DNA of 33,521 nucleotides from Cytauxzoon felis (GCA_020283715.1 JAIQCW010000212.1:1-33521), one strand, 5' to 3'; counted from the stretch's first letter, positions 10,558 to 21,966 are shown. Numbers and translations are program-made. The notes: generated by a model not told the origin, from the letters alone.

Positions 10558-13554
10558 ATGTCATCTAAAGTTAAGGATACTTTTAGCGAGGCTGATATAG
10601 CTTATAAGGAGGAGTTGGATACATTGGTTAATGAATTACTATTGACTAAATTATCGGATGACCTTTCTCAACCTATATTACTGAAGTTAATTGGTCATGT
10701 TGCTTCTGGTTCGTACAATATTTCCACATTACCTAAGTCACTTCAGTTTTTAATCGAACACAAAGAATCCCTAAATGACTTGTATCAGCTTTATGTATCT
10801 AAAAGTAATTCTGATACATATTCCCTTGTACTTCTATTAGAACTGATTAGCTTTTTAGAGGTAACAAATTCTGATGATAATGAACCACTAACTGATGATA
10901 ATTTTTCTTTGCATCCAGTTAGGCTGTTCAAATTACTATTGTATAAGCTTGAATCTAATCTAATAGCCGAAAGGTTACTATCTTTACCTACAATTAGCAA
11001 CGAGTTAAAATTGGCCCTATCTTCTAGAAAGATTAATGACTGGGGCAACGAATACTTGATTTCTCTATCTAATCAACTGGTACGATTTTTTACATTATCA
11101 TCAGTTCGAACTGAGTATATCAAAATTATAAACAATGACATTTATAAACAACCTACATCCACAAGTTTGATTGGTAGTTTTAACATTTCTTCAGTGATTT
11201 TCGAGTCACTAAAGTTAGTAGAATCCATGACACAATATTGGCTATTGAATGGTTTTGAATTTGATGCCATAGATCTATTACTGGAGGTTGATAGGATAGA
11301 AACTATTTCTAATAAATGTAGTAATGATTATGATTTGGTTACCCGTATTTCGACTTATCTGTCTTCAATTGCATCTTACTCTGCAACATACTCAGAGTCA
11401 CAAAGGATTTTCACAGTTTGCTATGATCTTCTATTTACTAATAAACGATATGCTGAAGCACTTTTCATCGCATTAAAACTCAATGATTCAAATAAATTGG
11501 ATTCCATCATATTCTCCTGTAATAATCCAAATATTCGTAAGCAACTCGCATTTATTTGCTTTAGTAATGGAATTCATCTAAAATACACGAAATCTTCCAT
11601 CACTAGTGATAATTACTCAATTGATGATTCTGACCTAAGTTTATTGAACTCATTATCGTCGGGTGAACATCTCAGTGGTTTGTTTTTGAAGTTATGTCAA
11701 GAGCTTGATGTATTGGAATCTAAGCATCCGTCAGAATTATTTAAGGGTTATCCCAATACTAAATCTGGTATAGCATTATCATCACAAATCGATCAAACAC
11801 TGGGTAGTATTTCCATTGACTCTGCCAAAGATAACCTTGCTTACACATTTGTAAATGGATTTCTAAACTGTGGATTTGGTACTGATAAATTAATAATGGT
11901 AGATGGTTCGAATTGGATATTTAAACACCAAGATTATGGTTTGCTATGTGCAACTGCATCTTTGGGTTTGCTTAACTTGTGGAATATTGATGAGGGTCTC
12001 TCACAGATTGATAAATACCAGTATAGCACAGATTCATACGTTAAATCTGGAGCATTTGCTGCCTTTGGTCTCTCTAGTTGCAGTGTTGTGTCTGAAAGCG
12101 AACCAATACTCGGTTTATTGATGGATATCTTGGATGGGTCTAATTCAATAGAACGATTTGGAGCAATATTAGGATTAGGATTTGGATACGCTGGAAGTTG
12201 TATGGATACTTTATTAGAGGCTCTAATTCCTTGTATTATTGATGATTCGCCATCTAATTCATTTGAATGTAGTTTGTTCTCGTCCATTTCACTTGGTCTG
12301 ATATATATTGGTACAGGTAATCAGGAGGCATCTGAAGCGATCCTGCAGACATTATTAGAAAAGGAAATGAATTCATCGCACTTGTTAGATTCTCCAATGG
12401 CAAACTTATATGCATGTGCATTAGGATTATTGCAATTACGTAGATTGGATTGTTGCGAACCATTAATAGAAGCATTATCTGCCATCCAGCATCCATTTGG
12501 GAAATTCGCTATAGTTACAGTTGAATCATTCGCTTTTGCCGGGTCGGGTGATGTTTTAAGGATACAAAAACTGCTTAAGCATTGTGTCACCAATAGTTTA
12601 TCTGATCCCGCTGGAAACCATGTTAATTACACAAATGATTCTGGTATGGACTTAGATGGCCCTTCTAATAACACTAACCATGAAAATGAGTCTTTAAAAA
12701 ATCGTTATTCTGTGGATAATAAATCTGTTAAAGACAATGCCGTTGGTACATCTGAATCATCAATGGCCATATTAGGGATCGCTCTTGTTTCATTATCGGA
12801 ATCTGTGGGGTCAGCAATGATCCCTAGATTAATGGAGCAACCATTACAATGGGGTACTTCTCAGGAAAGAAAGGCAGTTCCACTCGCTTTAGCTATGGTG
12901 AATGTTTCAAACCCAAATCCGCAAATAGTTGGTATTTTATCCAAACTTACACACGATTTTGATAAGGATGTTTGTCTTAATGCCATATTTGCTCTTGGTA
13001 TAGTTGGTGCTGGTACTAACAATTCAAGAATTAGTGTAATTTTGCAGAACATTGCTAGATCAAATTCTAGGGACTCCACTCTCATGTTTGTCTTACGCTT
13101 ATCGGTTGGTTTGCTTTATATGGGAAAAGGTACTACTACGTTGTCACCTTTACATTCAGAAGGTTTCTTAATTAACAATGTAGCCTTTGGTGGCTTATTG
13201 GTTACAGTTATGTCCGCCCTAAATATTAAAGATTTGATTGTAGACAAGATGCCCTATTTAATGTTCTTTTTGGCGCTATCTATAAGACCTAGGTGGTTGA
13301 TTACACTCTCTCCAAACATGGAGCCAATTCAAATACCCGTTCGTGTGGGCAACATAGTTGAGACTATATGTACAGCCGGTAAACAGCGCAGAATATCCGG
13401 GTTTCAAACACACAAAACACCCGTTCTTGTAGGTGTTTCAGAAAGGGCAGAAATAGCTGATGAAAATTATGTGTCATACACTCCATTTTTGGAGGGAATC
13501 GTTATAGTTGAAAACAACGAAAACAATAATATAGATGGTGTATTTTACAATTAA
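10558..13554 (+). CDS. RPN1: 26S proteasome regulatory subunit RPN1 (PSMD2)
   Basis: Largest non-ATPase subunit of the 19S base; it docks ubiquitin receptors and shuttle factors and contacts the ATPase ring. Single uninterrupted exon, 998 aa, normal for the family (human 908, yeast 993). The N-terminal helical part (SLQFLIEHKESLNDLY) is followed from about residue 455 by proteasome/cyclosome repeats: LLCATASLGLLNLW, IDEGLSQIDKYQYSTDSYVK, FGAILGLGFGYAGS and ALGIVGAGTNNSR. An Asn/Ser/Asp-rich insert at residues ~680-735 sits where human RPN1 has its charged linker. The C-terminus carries ISGFQTHKTPVLVGVSERAE and LEGIVIVENN, which are diagnostic of RPN1 and not RPN2. Start is the first ATG of the open frame. 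The lack of introns contrasts with most neighbours. It converges with COG7, leaving 14 bp between stop codons. Confidence 0.95.
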   Translation: MSSKVKDTFSEADIAYKEELDTLVNELLLTKLSDDLSQPILLKLIGHVASGSYNISTLPKSLQFLIEHKESLNDLYQLYVSKSNSDTYSLVLLLELISFLEVTNSDDNEPLTDDNFSLHPVRLFKLLLYKLESNLIAERLLSLPTISNELKLALSSRKINDWGNEYLISLSNQLVRFFTLSSVRTEYIKIINNDIYKQPTSTSLIGSFNISSVIFESLKLVESMTQYWLLNGFEFDAIDLLLEVDRIETISNKCSNDYDLVTRISTYLSSIASYSATYSESQRIFTVCYDLLFTNKRYAEALFIALKLNDSNKLDSIIFSCNNPNIRKQLAFICFSNGIHLKYTKSSITSDNYSIDDSDLSLLNSLSSGEHLSGLFLKLCQELDVLESKHPSELFKGYPNTKSGIALSSQIDQTLGSISIDSAKDNLAYTFVNGFLNCGFGTDKLIMVDGSNWIFKHQDYGLLCATASLGLLNLWNIDEGLSQIDKYQYSTDSYVKSGAFAAFGLSSCSVVSESEPILGLLMDILDGSNSIERFGAILGLGFGYAGSCMDTLLEALIPCIIDDSPSNSFECSLFSSISLGLIYIGTGNQEASEAILQTLLEKEMNSSHLLDSPMANLYACALGLLQLRRLDCCEPLIEALSAIQHPFGKFAIVTVESFAFAGSGDVLRIQKLLKHCVTNSLSDPAGNHVNYTNDSGMDLDGPSNNTNHENESLKNRYSVDNKSVKDNAVGTSESSMAILGIALVSLSESVGSAMIPRLMEQPLQWGTSQERKAVPLALAMVNVSNPNPQIVGILSKLTHDFDKDVCLNAIFALGIVGAGTNNSRISVILQNIARSNSRDSTLMFVLRLSVGLLYMGKGTTTLSPLHSEGFLINNVAFGGLLVTVMSALNIKDLIVDKMPYLMFFLALSIRPRWLITLSPNMEPIQIPVRVGNIVETICTAGKQRRISGFQTHKTPVLVGVSERAEIADENYVSYTPFLEGIVIVENNENNNIDGVFYN

Positions 13555-13568
13555 TATTTTTAATAATA

Positions 13569-16004
13569 TTATATGTCACATGATAGTAGTATAGTTTCCA
13601 GTGACCCTTTATTTTCGACATTACATATGTCACTTATTTTTATAAGGTATTCTATGTCCATGCGATAATATTCGAGTAATGTACGATCAATAGGTCTAGA
13701 TTGTATTATTGTGGGAAGTATATCGTTTATTACAGTTGTGAATGAAGACTCAAGTATATTGTAGCACCGAATCTTATGATCAGAGTATAAAGGTATTAAT
13801 GAGATAAAGTACTCGCCAAGTTTTTGTAAGGGTATCGACACATAATTATCCTGTAATATACATATATCAACAATGATTAACGTACTAGTGTATTGTTATA
13901 ATACAATTGTAAGGATGAATTAGAACCAGATAATAGATCGATTCCCCTTTTGCTAATAAAATTCGAAGTTAACATTGAAACGGTATTAATTAGAGAAACT
14001 CCTGATTTAAATTCATCAACCAAACTCAAACAATAAATATCACTTTGTATCGCTTCATAATACGATTGGGGCACTTTACTAGTAAATTCCCACTCTGATT
14101 TAATTTTGAATCTATTGTAAATTATTTGTGTTACGATATAATTGTTACTATAATTATTCAACATTAAAAAATCCTTTATTAACTTGATTAATTTTGAATC
14201 ATTATTTAATAAGGACAATATTATTTCCCTAAGGGAGTTTTCAGTTTCATTAGATGTTAGTGAATACGGGTCGATTGTCAATAAGTGTTTTGAGATATAA
14301 TTAGAGATATTGTTGGTGATCAAATCGTACTCTTTATTAATTTTGTACACAAAAAATACTATGTATAACCAATCTATACCTATTCCAATGAGACATTGAT
14401 TGTTAGATATTTTAAAATTCATATCATTATATATTCTATATAAAGAATTGTAAAAAAGTGTAAATGTCTCAACACATTGGATTAAATTGTCATAGTTCTA
14501 TAATTAATTAATGGTTAACAATATTAAAATACCTGATCAATCACGTAACCTATTTCAATTGAGGTAGACCTGGTATATGCAAGATACGTATACCTATCTA
14601 AAAGATCATATGAGTAAATATTTAATTCCACCTATATCATTTTAATTTATAATCAACGTATCAAACCAGATTTTTTGATATTTTTAGTAAATTTATCTGA
14701 TGGAAGTATAATAAAAATGTATCATTTAATAGCTTATTGGATTTTTCAATTATATTCAATGAAAATTCATCACTAATGTCGAATAATGCAAATCGATTGA
14801 TTAATGATTCAAATGTATATATAATTAATTCCTTCAAGAAACCCTCCGTATCTATAGTAATATTATATAATTGTAAATAGAAATACCTAGATCATTGAAT
14901 CTATACCGAATGATATTAAGGAAATCAATAAGTAGGTCATTACATTGAACTAATACATCAACAAGGTCTGCAAATGTACTTACAAATAAATCCTGCTCTA
15001 TTGTACTTGTATCACGTTCAGTTAATGCCAATTTATTATGTTCGATATCACCGTGCCTATTACGGTTAACAGCGACATCTATTATTGATATACAATATGA
15101 ATTCTTTAGGTCATCCAATAGATAAATTAAATATACATCCTCTTCAAAACCCAATATGTAACAATCTACAACAAAAGTTATAAAATCATTAAATGTTAAA
15201 TTGATTTCTTTGCAAAATTCATATATGCGATTATTTTTAACGACTATGAACTTAATTATATCTAAAATCAAATCCTTCAAGATAGAATAGTATTTCTCTA
15301 TAACTATGTTTAATGTAATATTTATATTATTATATTGCTTTATACTTGCTAAAATTGAGTTGTAATCATTTTTCAATTTAGCTAGAGTATCTTTGGCACT
15401 ACGAAGAGTGTCTATATGAAATCGATGAGTCGAATCAGAAAAGAAGACTGATTCCTCAGCTTGTATACTGTCCTTTATGCTAAAATATGAATTTATCGTA
15501 TCATCTGCTGGGCCAATAGTATAATCCCAATGGTTAATATATAACAGTGGTTTCAGATTGGTCAATAACAGAAGTTTTAAACTCCTAAAATATCTCAATC
15601 TATTGGTTTTCTTATATTTTTCATGTATAGATGGTATTAGTGTATCTATTTCGGTTAAAGTAGAAGTGAAATTTACTATTGATATGTCATGACATATTAA
15701 TGAATCATAATTATCCTTAAGACAAGGCAATGACGATTTAACTTCAAATTCTATATTCTATATAAAAATAAATTTAATATTAATTCATTATATACCTCAA
15801 ATATGTTCCAGATGTTAGATTCTATGGATGTTAGCTCGTCTAATAATATTTTAGTATATAATTTTTTATCACCTAATAATAAATGTGGAATATATGAATG
15901 AACAAACTGTAGAGTTGATTATTGTAGTTTAGATTTAAATAAAGTGATAATGTGTCGGTAAAATAATTGTTTGCCGACTTTATTGTCTCGAATAATGTAG
16001 ACAT
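13569..16004 (-). CDS. Probable conserved oligomeric Golgi complex subunit 7 (COG7)
   Basis: COG is the tethering complex for retrograde vesicles within the Golgi. Seven exons on the minus strand: 16004-15908, 15872-15796, 15757-14887, 14851-14667, 14631-14533, 14497-13886, 13850-13569; 740 aa (human COG7 770). All six introns are 35 or 38 nt. The assignment rests mainly on the C-terminus: LGEYFISLIPLY, then ~40 residues later a segment containing MDIEYLIKISDIC and SLETILLSC. These match in order and spacing the end of human COG7 (a GQYIMSLPL element, then a DIDYLINVMD element). The rest is a helical, Ile/Leu/Asn-rich protein typical of tethering (CATCHR) subunits but poorly conserved. The N-terminal third contains DELTSIESNIWNIFE. 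Another CATCHR subunit remains possible. Start: first ATG after a stop, 219 bp from the divergent RPT1 start. Confidence 0.65.
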
Positions 16005-16223
16005 TGTAAGAAGTAATCAAAAGGGGGGAATATCGAATCCATTACAATAATATTGTATCACATGAACAAACAAATAGTGATATTTTAAGATCAATTGACA
16101 GATGTGTTTAAAAGTTGAGGTGTTGCTAATTACTTATGGTATATTAAGAGGTGTGGGGAATTGACAAAAATAATCAGTAAAGTCAGTTAATATAGATAAA
16201 TTTCACTTATATCGTAAACTCAA
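16005..16223. promoter_or_regulatory. Divergent promoter region, COG7 / RPT1
   Basis: A 219-bp spacer between divergent start codons must contain the transcription starts of both genes. It includes a short G-rich run (AAAGGGGGGAAT, 16020-16031) and GAGGTGTGGGGAATTG (16149-16164), unusual in this AT background. No known motif is claimed. Confidence 0.4.
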
Positions 16224-17774
16224 ATGGGTAACACAGACGATGCAGATGAAATTCCTCAGACAGCACCTCTCAATGATACTGAAGTTAAGATACTTAAGTC
16301 ATATGTTAGTTTATTGTTCACATTTCTTCTAAAATTTTATCTACATTTTTTATCACAACATATTAGGGTCTTGGCCCATATGTATCATCGATTAAAGCTG
16401 TGGATGTAGATATCAAAAATATAATTTCTAGAATTAATAAATCATCAGGTATGTTATAGTATTATATAATCTAATTTCTAAAAAGTGTCAACAAAATAAT
16501 ATCATTAGGTGTAAAAGAGAGTGATACCGGTTTAAATCTTCCACATATGTGGGATTTAACCATGGATCAACGCTCATTACAGGATGGTGGACCACTTCAA
16601 GTTGCTAGATGTACAAATATCGTTAATCCGGGCACGCCTCAAGCCAAATACATAATAAACGTTAAGCAGATATCCAAATTTGTTGTGGTATGTTTTGTTT
16701 ATATATGTTATATTCTTATTAGGGTTTGGGTGATAAAGTAGCTGCGACGGATATTGAGGAGGGAATGAGGGTTGGGTATGTTTAAATTGATATAATTATC
16801 CTTATACCGTAGTGTCGATAGAAACAAATATAAAATCCAAATTACATTACCCCCTAAGATTGATCCATCAGTTACTATGATGACTGTCGAAGAAAAACCT
16901 AATATAACTTATAATGATATTGGAGGTTGTAAAGATCAAATAGAAAAACTCAGGGAGGTTGTAGAAATACCATTGCTTAATCCAGAGAGGTTTTTATCTT
17001 TGGGAATAGACCCTCCAAATGGTGTCTTGTTGTATGGTCCACCTGGTACTGGAAAGACATTGACAGCCAGGGCTGTTGCTAATCGCACGGATGCATGCTT
17101 TATTTGTGTAATAGGCTCGGAACTCGTTCAAAAGTATTTTTTATTTCTGATTATCGTTATATTTTAATAGATACGTTGGAGAAGGAGCTAGATTGGTTCG
17201 TGAATTATTTCAGATGGCTAGGTCTAAAAAGGCTTGTATACTCTTTATAGATGAGGTTGATGCTATCGGTGGTTCACGTGGTGATGACGAATCTACCCAT
17301 GGGGATCATGAAGTTCAGAGGACTATGCTAGAAATTGTTAATCAATTAGATGGGTTTGACGCTAGAGGTAATATTAAAGTCCTGATGGCCACAAATAGAC
17401 CTGATACTCTTGACCCTGCATTGTTGCGACCAGGTAGAATTGATCGTCGTATAGAATTTGGCCTTCCGGATCTAGAGGTATTACTATTTTATTGAATCTC
17501 ATATTTACATTGCATATAGGGTCGTAAACATATTTTTAAAATTCACGCCAGAACTATGAGTGTGGACAAAAATATAAGATATGAATTGTTAGCAAGGTTG
17601 TGTCCTAATAGTACAGGAGCTGATTTACGTAGTGTATGTACAGAAGCTGGAATGTTTGCAATAAGAGCAAGAAGGAAAAGTATCTCAGAAAAGGATCTTA
17701 TAGAGGCAATAACCAAAGTAATTAAAGGGTACAAGAAATTCTCTGCCACTGGTAGATATATGGTTTATAATTGA
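16224..17774 (+). CDS. RPT1: 26S proteasome regulatory ATPase RPT1 (PSMC2)
   Basis: AAA+ subunit of the 19S base that unfolds substrates and threads them into the 20S core. Exons: 16224-16304, 16367-16448, 16509-16687, 16723-16775, 16813-17133, 17171-17477, 17520-17774; 425 aa (human 433). The first two introns are 62 and 60 nt, longer than nearly all others here; the rest are 35-42 nt. Motifs: N-terminal OB region with [33 protein letters not shown] and VDRNKYKI; Walker A GPPGTGKT; Walker [15 protein letters not shown]; arginine fingers in [17 protein letters not shown]-terminal helical domain [20 protein letters not shown]; end [12 protein letters not shown]. These are RPT1-specific, not shared with RPT2-6. 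One deviation: [13 protein letters not shown] has Cys where the family has Arg (codon TGT at 17105-17107). RPN1, its partner in the base, is encoded 2.7 kb to the left. Confidence 0.96.
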
Positions 17775-18049
17775 TCTTCTAAGTTAATTTTAATTGACAT
17801 AAATGTTATATATTATATTCTCTTGCACCATGTCAATGGTTGTATGTCTCGTGGGTGGGTGTAATGCCATAAGTTAAATATCATTACGTAGAATCTACTA
17901 ATAAAAGTTTTATCGCATATAATCTTCATAATTTATTTGTTCTGTTTATATAACATTATAGATTACGCTAATTATTTTTTTATACTTAGTATGTCTTCTT
18001 AATATGTTGAGCTTATCATAACTACAACGTTTATAACAAAATTCGTATA

Positions 18050-19351
18050 ATGGGAGGTATTAGTGCTATTTATATATTGGATATAAAAGGTAGATTGATC
18101 ATATCGCGATGTTACAAAGAATTCATTGCAAACAACGTGTGTGACTCATTTTACGAGAACGTAATTTTGCAGGATCCCAGCTGTGTTAAACCCGTATTTC
18201 AACAAGATGGTTTTACATATTGTTGGATCTTGCGTAATAGTGTATATTTTATCACAATGGTCTCTAGTAATTACAATATTTTCTTGTCTTTTACATTTTT
18301 GTATAGATTAGTTAATGTATTTACCTCCTATTTTAAACATCTTAGCGATGAAAGTATTAGGGATAATTTTGTTGTCGTCTACGAATTATTGGATGAGATG
18401 ATTGATAATGGTTATCCTCAGGCAACTGAAGTTAATATTCTTCGTGAATTTATCAAGAATCAGTATCACCAAATGTCTATTGATGATGTTAGACCTCCCT
18501 CTGCTATGACCAACACTGTATCATGGAGAAGTGAGGGTATTAAACATAAGAAGAATGAAATATTTTTGGATGTAATTGAATTTCTTGATATTGTAGTTTC
18601 CGCATCGGGTTCTGTTCTGCGTTCTGAGATTAGAGGATGTCTAAAAATGAAATCGTATTTATCTGGTATGCCTGAGCTATTTTTGGGTTTGAACGATAGG
18701 GTTATTTTTGATGTTAATACAAGGTGTGATGGATCTGGTGTTAACGAAAATTTTACAAAAGTAGTAGAAATGGAGGACGTAAAATTTCATCAATGCGTCC
18801 AACTTGCAAAATTTGAAAGTGATCGTACAATTACATTCATACCACCGGACGGTGAATTTGAACTTATGACATATAGATTAAACAGTCATATCAAACCATT
18901 ATTTTCTGCCGATGTTACCATATATAATAGATCTAGTAGCAAGATTGATTTCGCTGTCAAAGCTGTTTCACAGTTTAGATCAAAGTCGATAGCTAACAAT
19001 GTCGAGATACATATTCCTGTACCGTCAGATGTTAATTGCCCCGTGTTCAAACCGTCTATAGGTACAGTAAAATATTCACCTGATATGGATTCAATCGTTT
19101 GGTTTGTAAAGCAATTTCAGGGTGAAAAAGAATATTTAATGTATGCGTCATTTGGACTCCCATCTATTTCAGATGATGCCAGGGATACCTTTTCAAAGAA
19201 TCCCGTCAGAGTCAAGTTTGAAATACCATATTTTACTGTTTCAGGAATAAGCGTGAAACATTTACGCATTACGGAGAGTTGTGGTTACCAAGCACTGCCT
19301 TGGGTTAGGTATATCACTCAAAATGGTGACTATCAGCTTCGCATGTCATAA
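18050..19351 (+). CDS. AP-1 clathrin adaptor complex, mu subunit
   Basis: Medium subunit of the trans-Golgi/endosomal clathrin adaptor AP-1; it recognises YxxPhi sorting signals. In apicomplexans AP-1 serves rhoptry and microneme traffic (family knowledge). Single exon, 433 aa (human AP1M1 423). The N-terminal longin-like domain begins MGGISAIYILDIKGRLIISR and contains FVVVYELLDEMIDNGYPQ. The mu-homology domain begins near residue 160 with VSWRSEGIKHKKNEIFLDVI, and contains LSGMPELFLGLNDRVIFD, VKFHQCVQLAKFESDRTI, FIPPDGEFELMTYRLN and ANNVEIHIPVPSD. It ends GYQALPWVRYITQNGDYQLR, as in AP-1 mu. The match to mu-1, and not mu-2 or mu-3, is clear from this C-terminus and from SWRSEGIKHKKNE. No intron. 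The next plus-strand gene starts 100 bp downstream. Confidence 0.95.
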   Translation: MGGISAIYILDIKGRLIISRCYKEFIANNVCDSFYENVILQDPSCVKPVFQQDGFTYCWILRNSVYFITMVSSNYNIFLSFTFLYRLVNVFTSYFKHLSDESIRDNFVVVYELLDEMIDNGYPQATEVNILREFIKNQYHQMSIDDVRPPSAMTNTVSWRSEGIKHKKNEIFLDVIEFLDIVVSASGSVLRSEIRGCLKMKSYLSGMPELFLGLNDRVIFDVNTRCDGSGVNENFTKVVEMEDVKFHQCVQLAKFESDRTITFIPPDGEFELMTYRLNSHIKPLFSADVTIYNRSSSKIDFAVKAVSQFRSKSIANNVEIHIPVPSDVNCPVFKPSIGTVKYSPDMDSIVWFVKQFQGEKEYLMYASFGLPSISDDARDTFSKNPVRVKFEIPYFTVSGISVKHLRITESCGYQALPWVRYITQNGDYQLRMS

Positions 19352-19451
19352 TATTGTTCCTCTTAATGTATATGTTTATATAGATACTAATTATGTAAGC
19401 AAATTTATATATTTTTATTGCTTATTTTTCAATGATTATTTTTTGTTGCTA

Positions 19452-21946
19452 ATGCATTATGTTCTATCTAGTAGGAAGTTTTCCTTTTTGCGTGTAAACA
19501 GAAGGCGCCAAAATTTAGACATACAAATTTCCTCAAAAAATGCATCTCAATTATCGCAAACCATTAGAATAGCGTCTCAGGTATTATATGGTTGAAATAT
19601 ATTAGCATTTAACGAGTATATATAGAAGAATGTCAAGGATGTTAAATTTTGGAACCTTGTTAAGTGTAGATTTAAGATTATATACAAATCTGTAAATGCT
19701 AGAAATTTATCATTTATTGCAAATGGATTATCTCGCGCCAAAATATTTGACTCTGAAATATGGAATCTTATAATAAGTAGGTCATATGAACTATCATCTG
19801 TACGTTACACTGATTATATTCAATATAATATATTTAGAAGATGGACTACCAAGATATTGCTATTCTATCAAATGCTTTATGCAAGTATGGTACCTCTGGA
19901 AAGGAAGCTTTTAATGTTTATTCCGAATGTGTAAAAGTATGTGACTTTAATCTATCAAATTTATCTTTAGAATAGAAAAGATAATATGCCATGGAAGTAT
20001 GCGTCCATATTAATTTATTCTTATGGAAAGTAACTAATAAAGTTCATTTATAATCATAATATAGAATTGGCTTCAAGGACAGAGATTTGATGTATAATAT
20101 TATAGAGTCTACATTACCATGTGTAACCGAAATGTCTCTGTTTTCTTTGTCTAATATGGTTACAGGGTATGGAATACACTATTATATTGATTATTTTATA
20201 GGTTAATCAATTTAAAATTTTTTCATAGTAAACTATTTAACGCGATTTCTATGAATCTGAAGAAGGCATTGAATGAGTATTTAAATGGTGAATCCTCTGA
20301 TGGTAATATAAAGTCAGTTAACAATAACGATATTGAGTTGAAGCATGTCGTATCGATATACCGTGGTATTGCACATTCTAATGTAAATGACAAAGAGCTA
20401 TATGAGTTGATATTCAAGTATATGGTATATCAAATATATAAATTATTTCATATATATAGATTATAAATCAGTGTCGCTTAAATCCTGTTGAAATTTTTAT
20501 AATAGCTGATTCTATGTATAAATCAAAGAGACATGTAAGTAGTCATTTTGACATTTTTATATTTATAGAATAAAGAGTTAATTAATCACCTTTGCAAACA
20601 AATTTTAAGAAATAAAAGTTCCTTTAGTATTGATATGCTATGTGGATTTATGAATTCCATATCATCCTTTAAAAAATGTGATAACGGTATGTTTAACTTC
20701 AAGAAATAAATTATATGCATAGATTTTATTAATGAAATATGTATGTATGTTCTGTCAAATCATTCCATGAACAATATAACAATAAAAAATTCTATCATTT
20801 TGCTTCGTATATTCACAAAGGTACTTCATTAGTGTTTATATTACAATTGTTTGTAGTTCAAATTACATACACCTGAATTAATGGAAGTTGTATATAATCA
20901 CATTAAATCAAATATAATAAAGCTGACGTGCTTGGTTCGATTAAAGCTATTATAATAATATTAAATGTAGGATCTAACTAATGTTATTAATTATTTATCT
21001 GTAATCAACTCAAAAAAATATGAGATGTTACCGTTTGTTAAACATTTCATGGATATAATGGAAGATTCTATTGATAATTTCCGATACCTACCCCGATTAT
21101 TTTACTCAATCGCAAAATTGAAAGACCCTTCATATATATATTATATCGATATAATTTTGGGTAAGTCTATCATACATCGGACAATAATATATTATAGTTC
21201 ATATATCGAATTCACAATCATTATCATTTAATCCTGTAAATGTATCCAATATATTATATGGATTAAAATGGGTAGATGGTATAGAATTAAAATGTCATTT
21301 GCTAGACAAGTTTTCTAAATACATTATTATAAACATGGATCAGGTAATTAGGAAAATATTTTGAATAAATTTCTTAGTTTTCTCGTCAACTACTAGCAAG
21401 TTCATTAAATTCATTAGTAACTCAGAACTACAACTGTCCAGTGTTATATACCACGTTTTGTAAGAATGGTTAGTCAATAACATCTAGACAACATATATTT
21501 CAGTCGACCTCCTTGATAAAAGGGGCACATTTGAAGATGATTTAAATTTATTAATATATTTAAATTCGGTAAAGAACAAGATAAATTATTTGGATAATGT
21601 AAATTACACATATGTCGCACAGGCATTCACTACGGTAATATATAGGATTTTAAATTTAGCCAAAAACACAGCACCATTAAAGGTAAATTTTTAAAATAAA
21701 GATATAACGATAACAGGATGAATTATCAAATGCCTTAGAGATCATGAATGATTTATTAAACAGGGTAATAGATAATAGTACAAGGAATTTAATAGAAGAA
21801 TTGGGGGAAACATTAAAATCACACGTTAAATGTTAATTTAGTGGTATTTAACATAAATATTTCAGTTTGCTAAAATAAATGGCTTAAATAATACCTTATG
21901 TTTCCATCAATTCCCCATAGACAGGATTCTTGATTATTGTATTTAA
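19452..21946 (+). CDS. Helical-repeat protein in 16 exons, possibly organellar RNA-binding
   Basis: Not recognised as a named protein. Exons: 19452-19580, 19626-19799, 19838-19936, 19971-20029, 20065-20166, 20202-20424, 20460-20534, 20569-20686, 20723-20820, 20857-20934, 20971-21160, 21198-21343, 21378-21468, 21504-21682, 21717-21824, 21866-21946; 649 aa. The 15 introns are 34-45 nt, every join in phase and stop-free. The N-terminus is basic (RKFSFLRVNRRRQN), as in mitochondrial presequences. Degenerate two-helix repeats follow, such as FWNLVKCRFKI...ARNLSFIANGLSRAKI and DYQDIAILSNALCKYG. This style (x-L-S-x-I-A-N-A-L) is that of the heptatrico-/octotricopeptide and RAP-family proteins that handle organellar RNA in apicomplexans; no RAP domain is seen at the C-terminus. 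If the last intron is not removed, the protein ends with LKSHVKC at 21836. Function is inference; the gene model is more secure than the name. Confidence 0.6.
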
Positions 21947-21966
21947 TATGTTGTGTATTATTAATT

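Noticed and set aside
11903..13085. Several frames on both strands inside RPN1 (for example 11934-12287 minus, 12321-12593 minus)
   Set aside because: All lie within the well-supported RPN1 coding frame and read as shadows of its codon pattern.
19281..19595. 104-codon frame running from the end of AP-1 mu into the next gene
   Set aside because: It overlaps the conserved AP-1 mu C-terminus in another frame; only its part from 19452 is used, as exon 1 of the helical-repeat gene.
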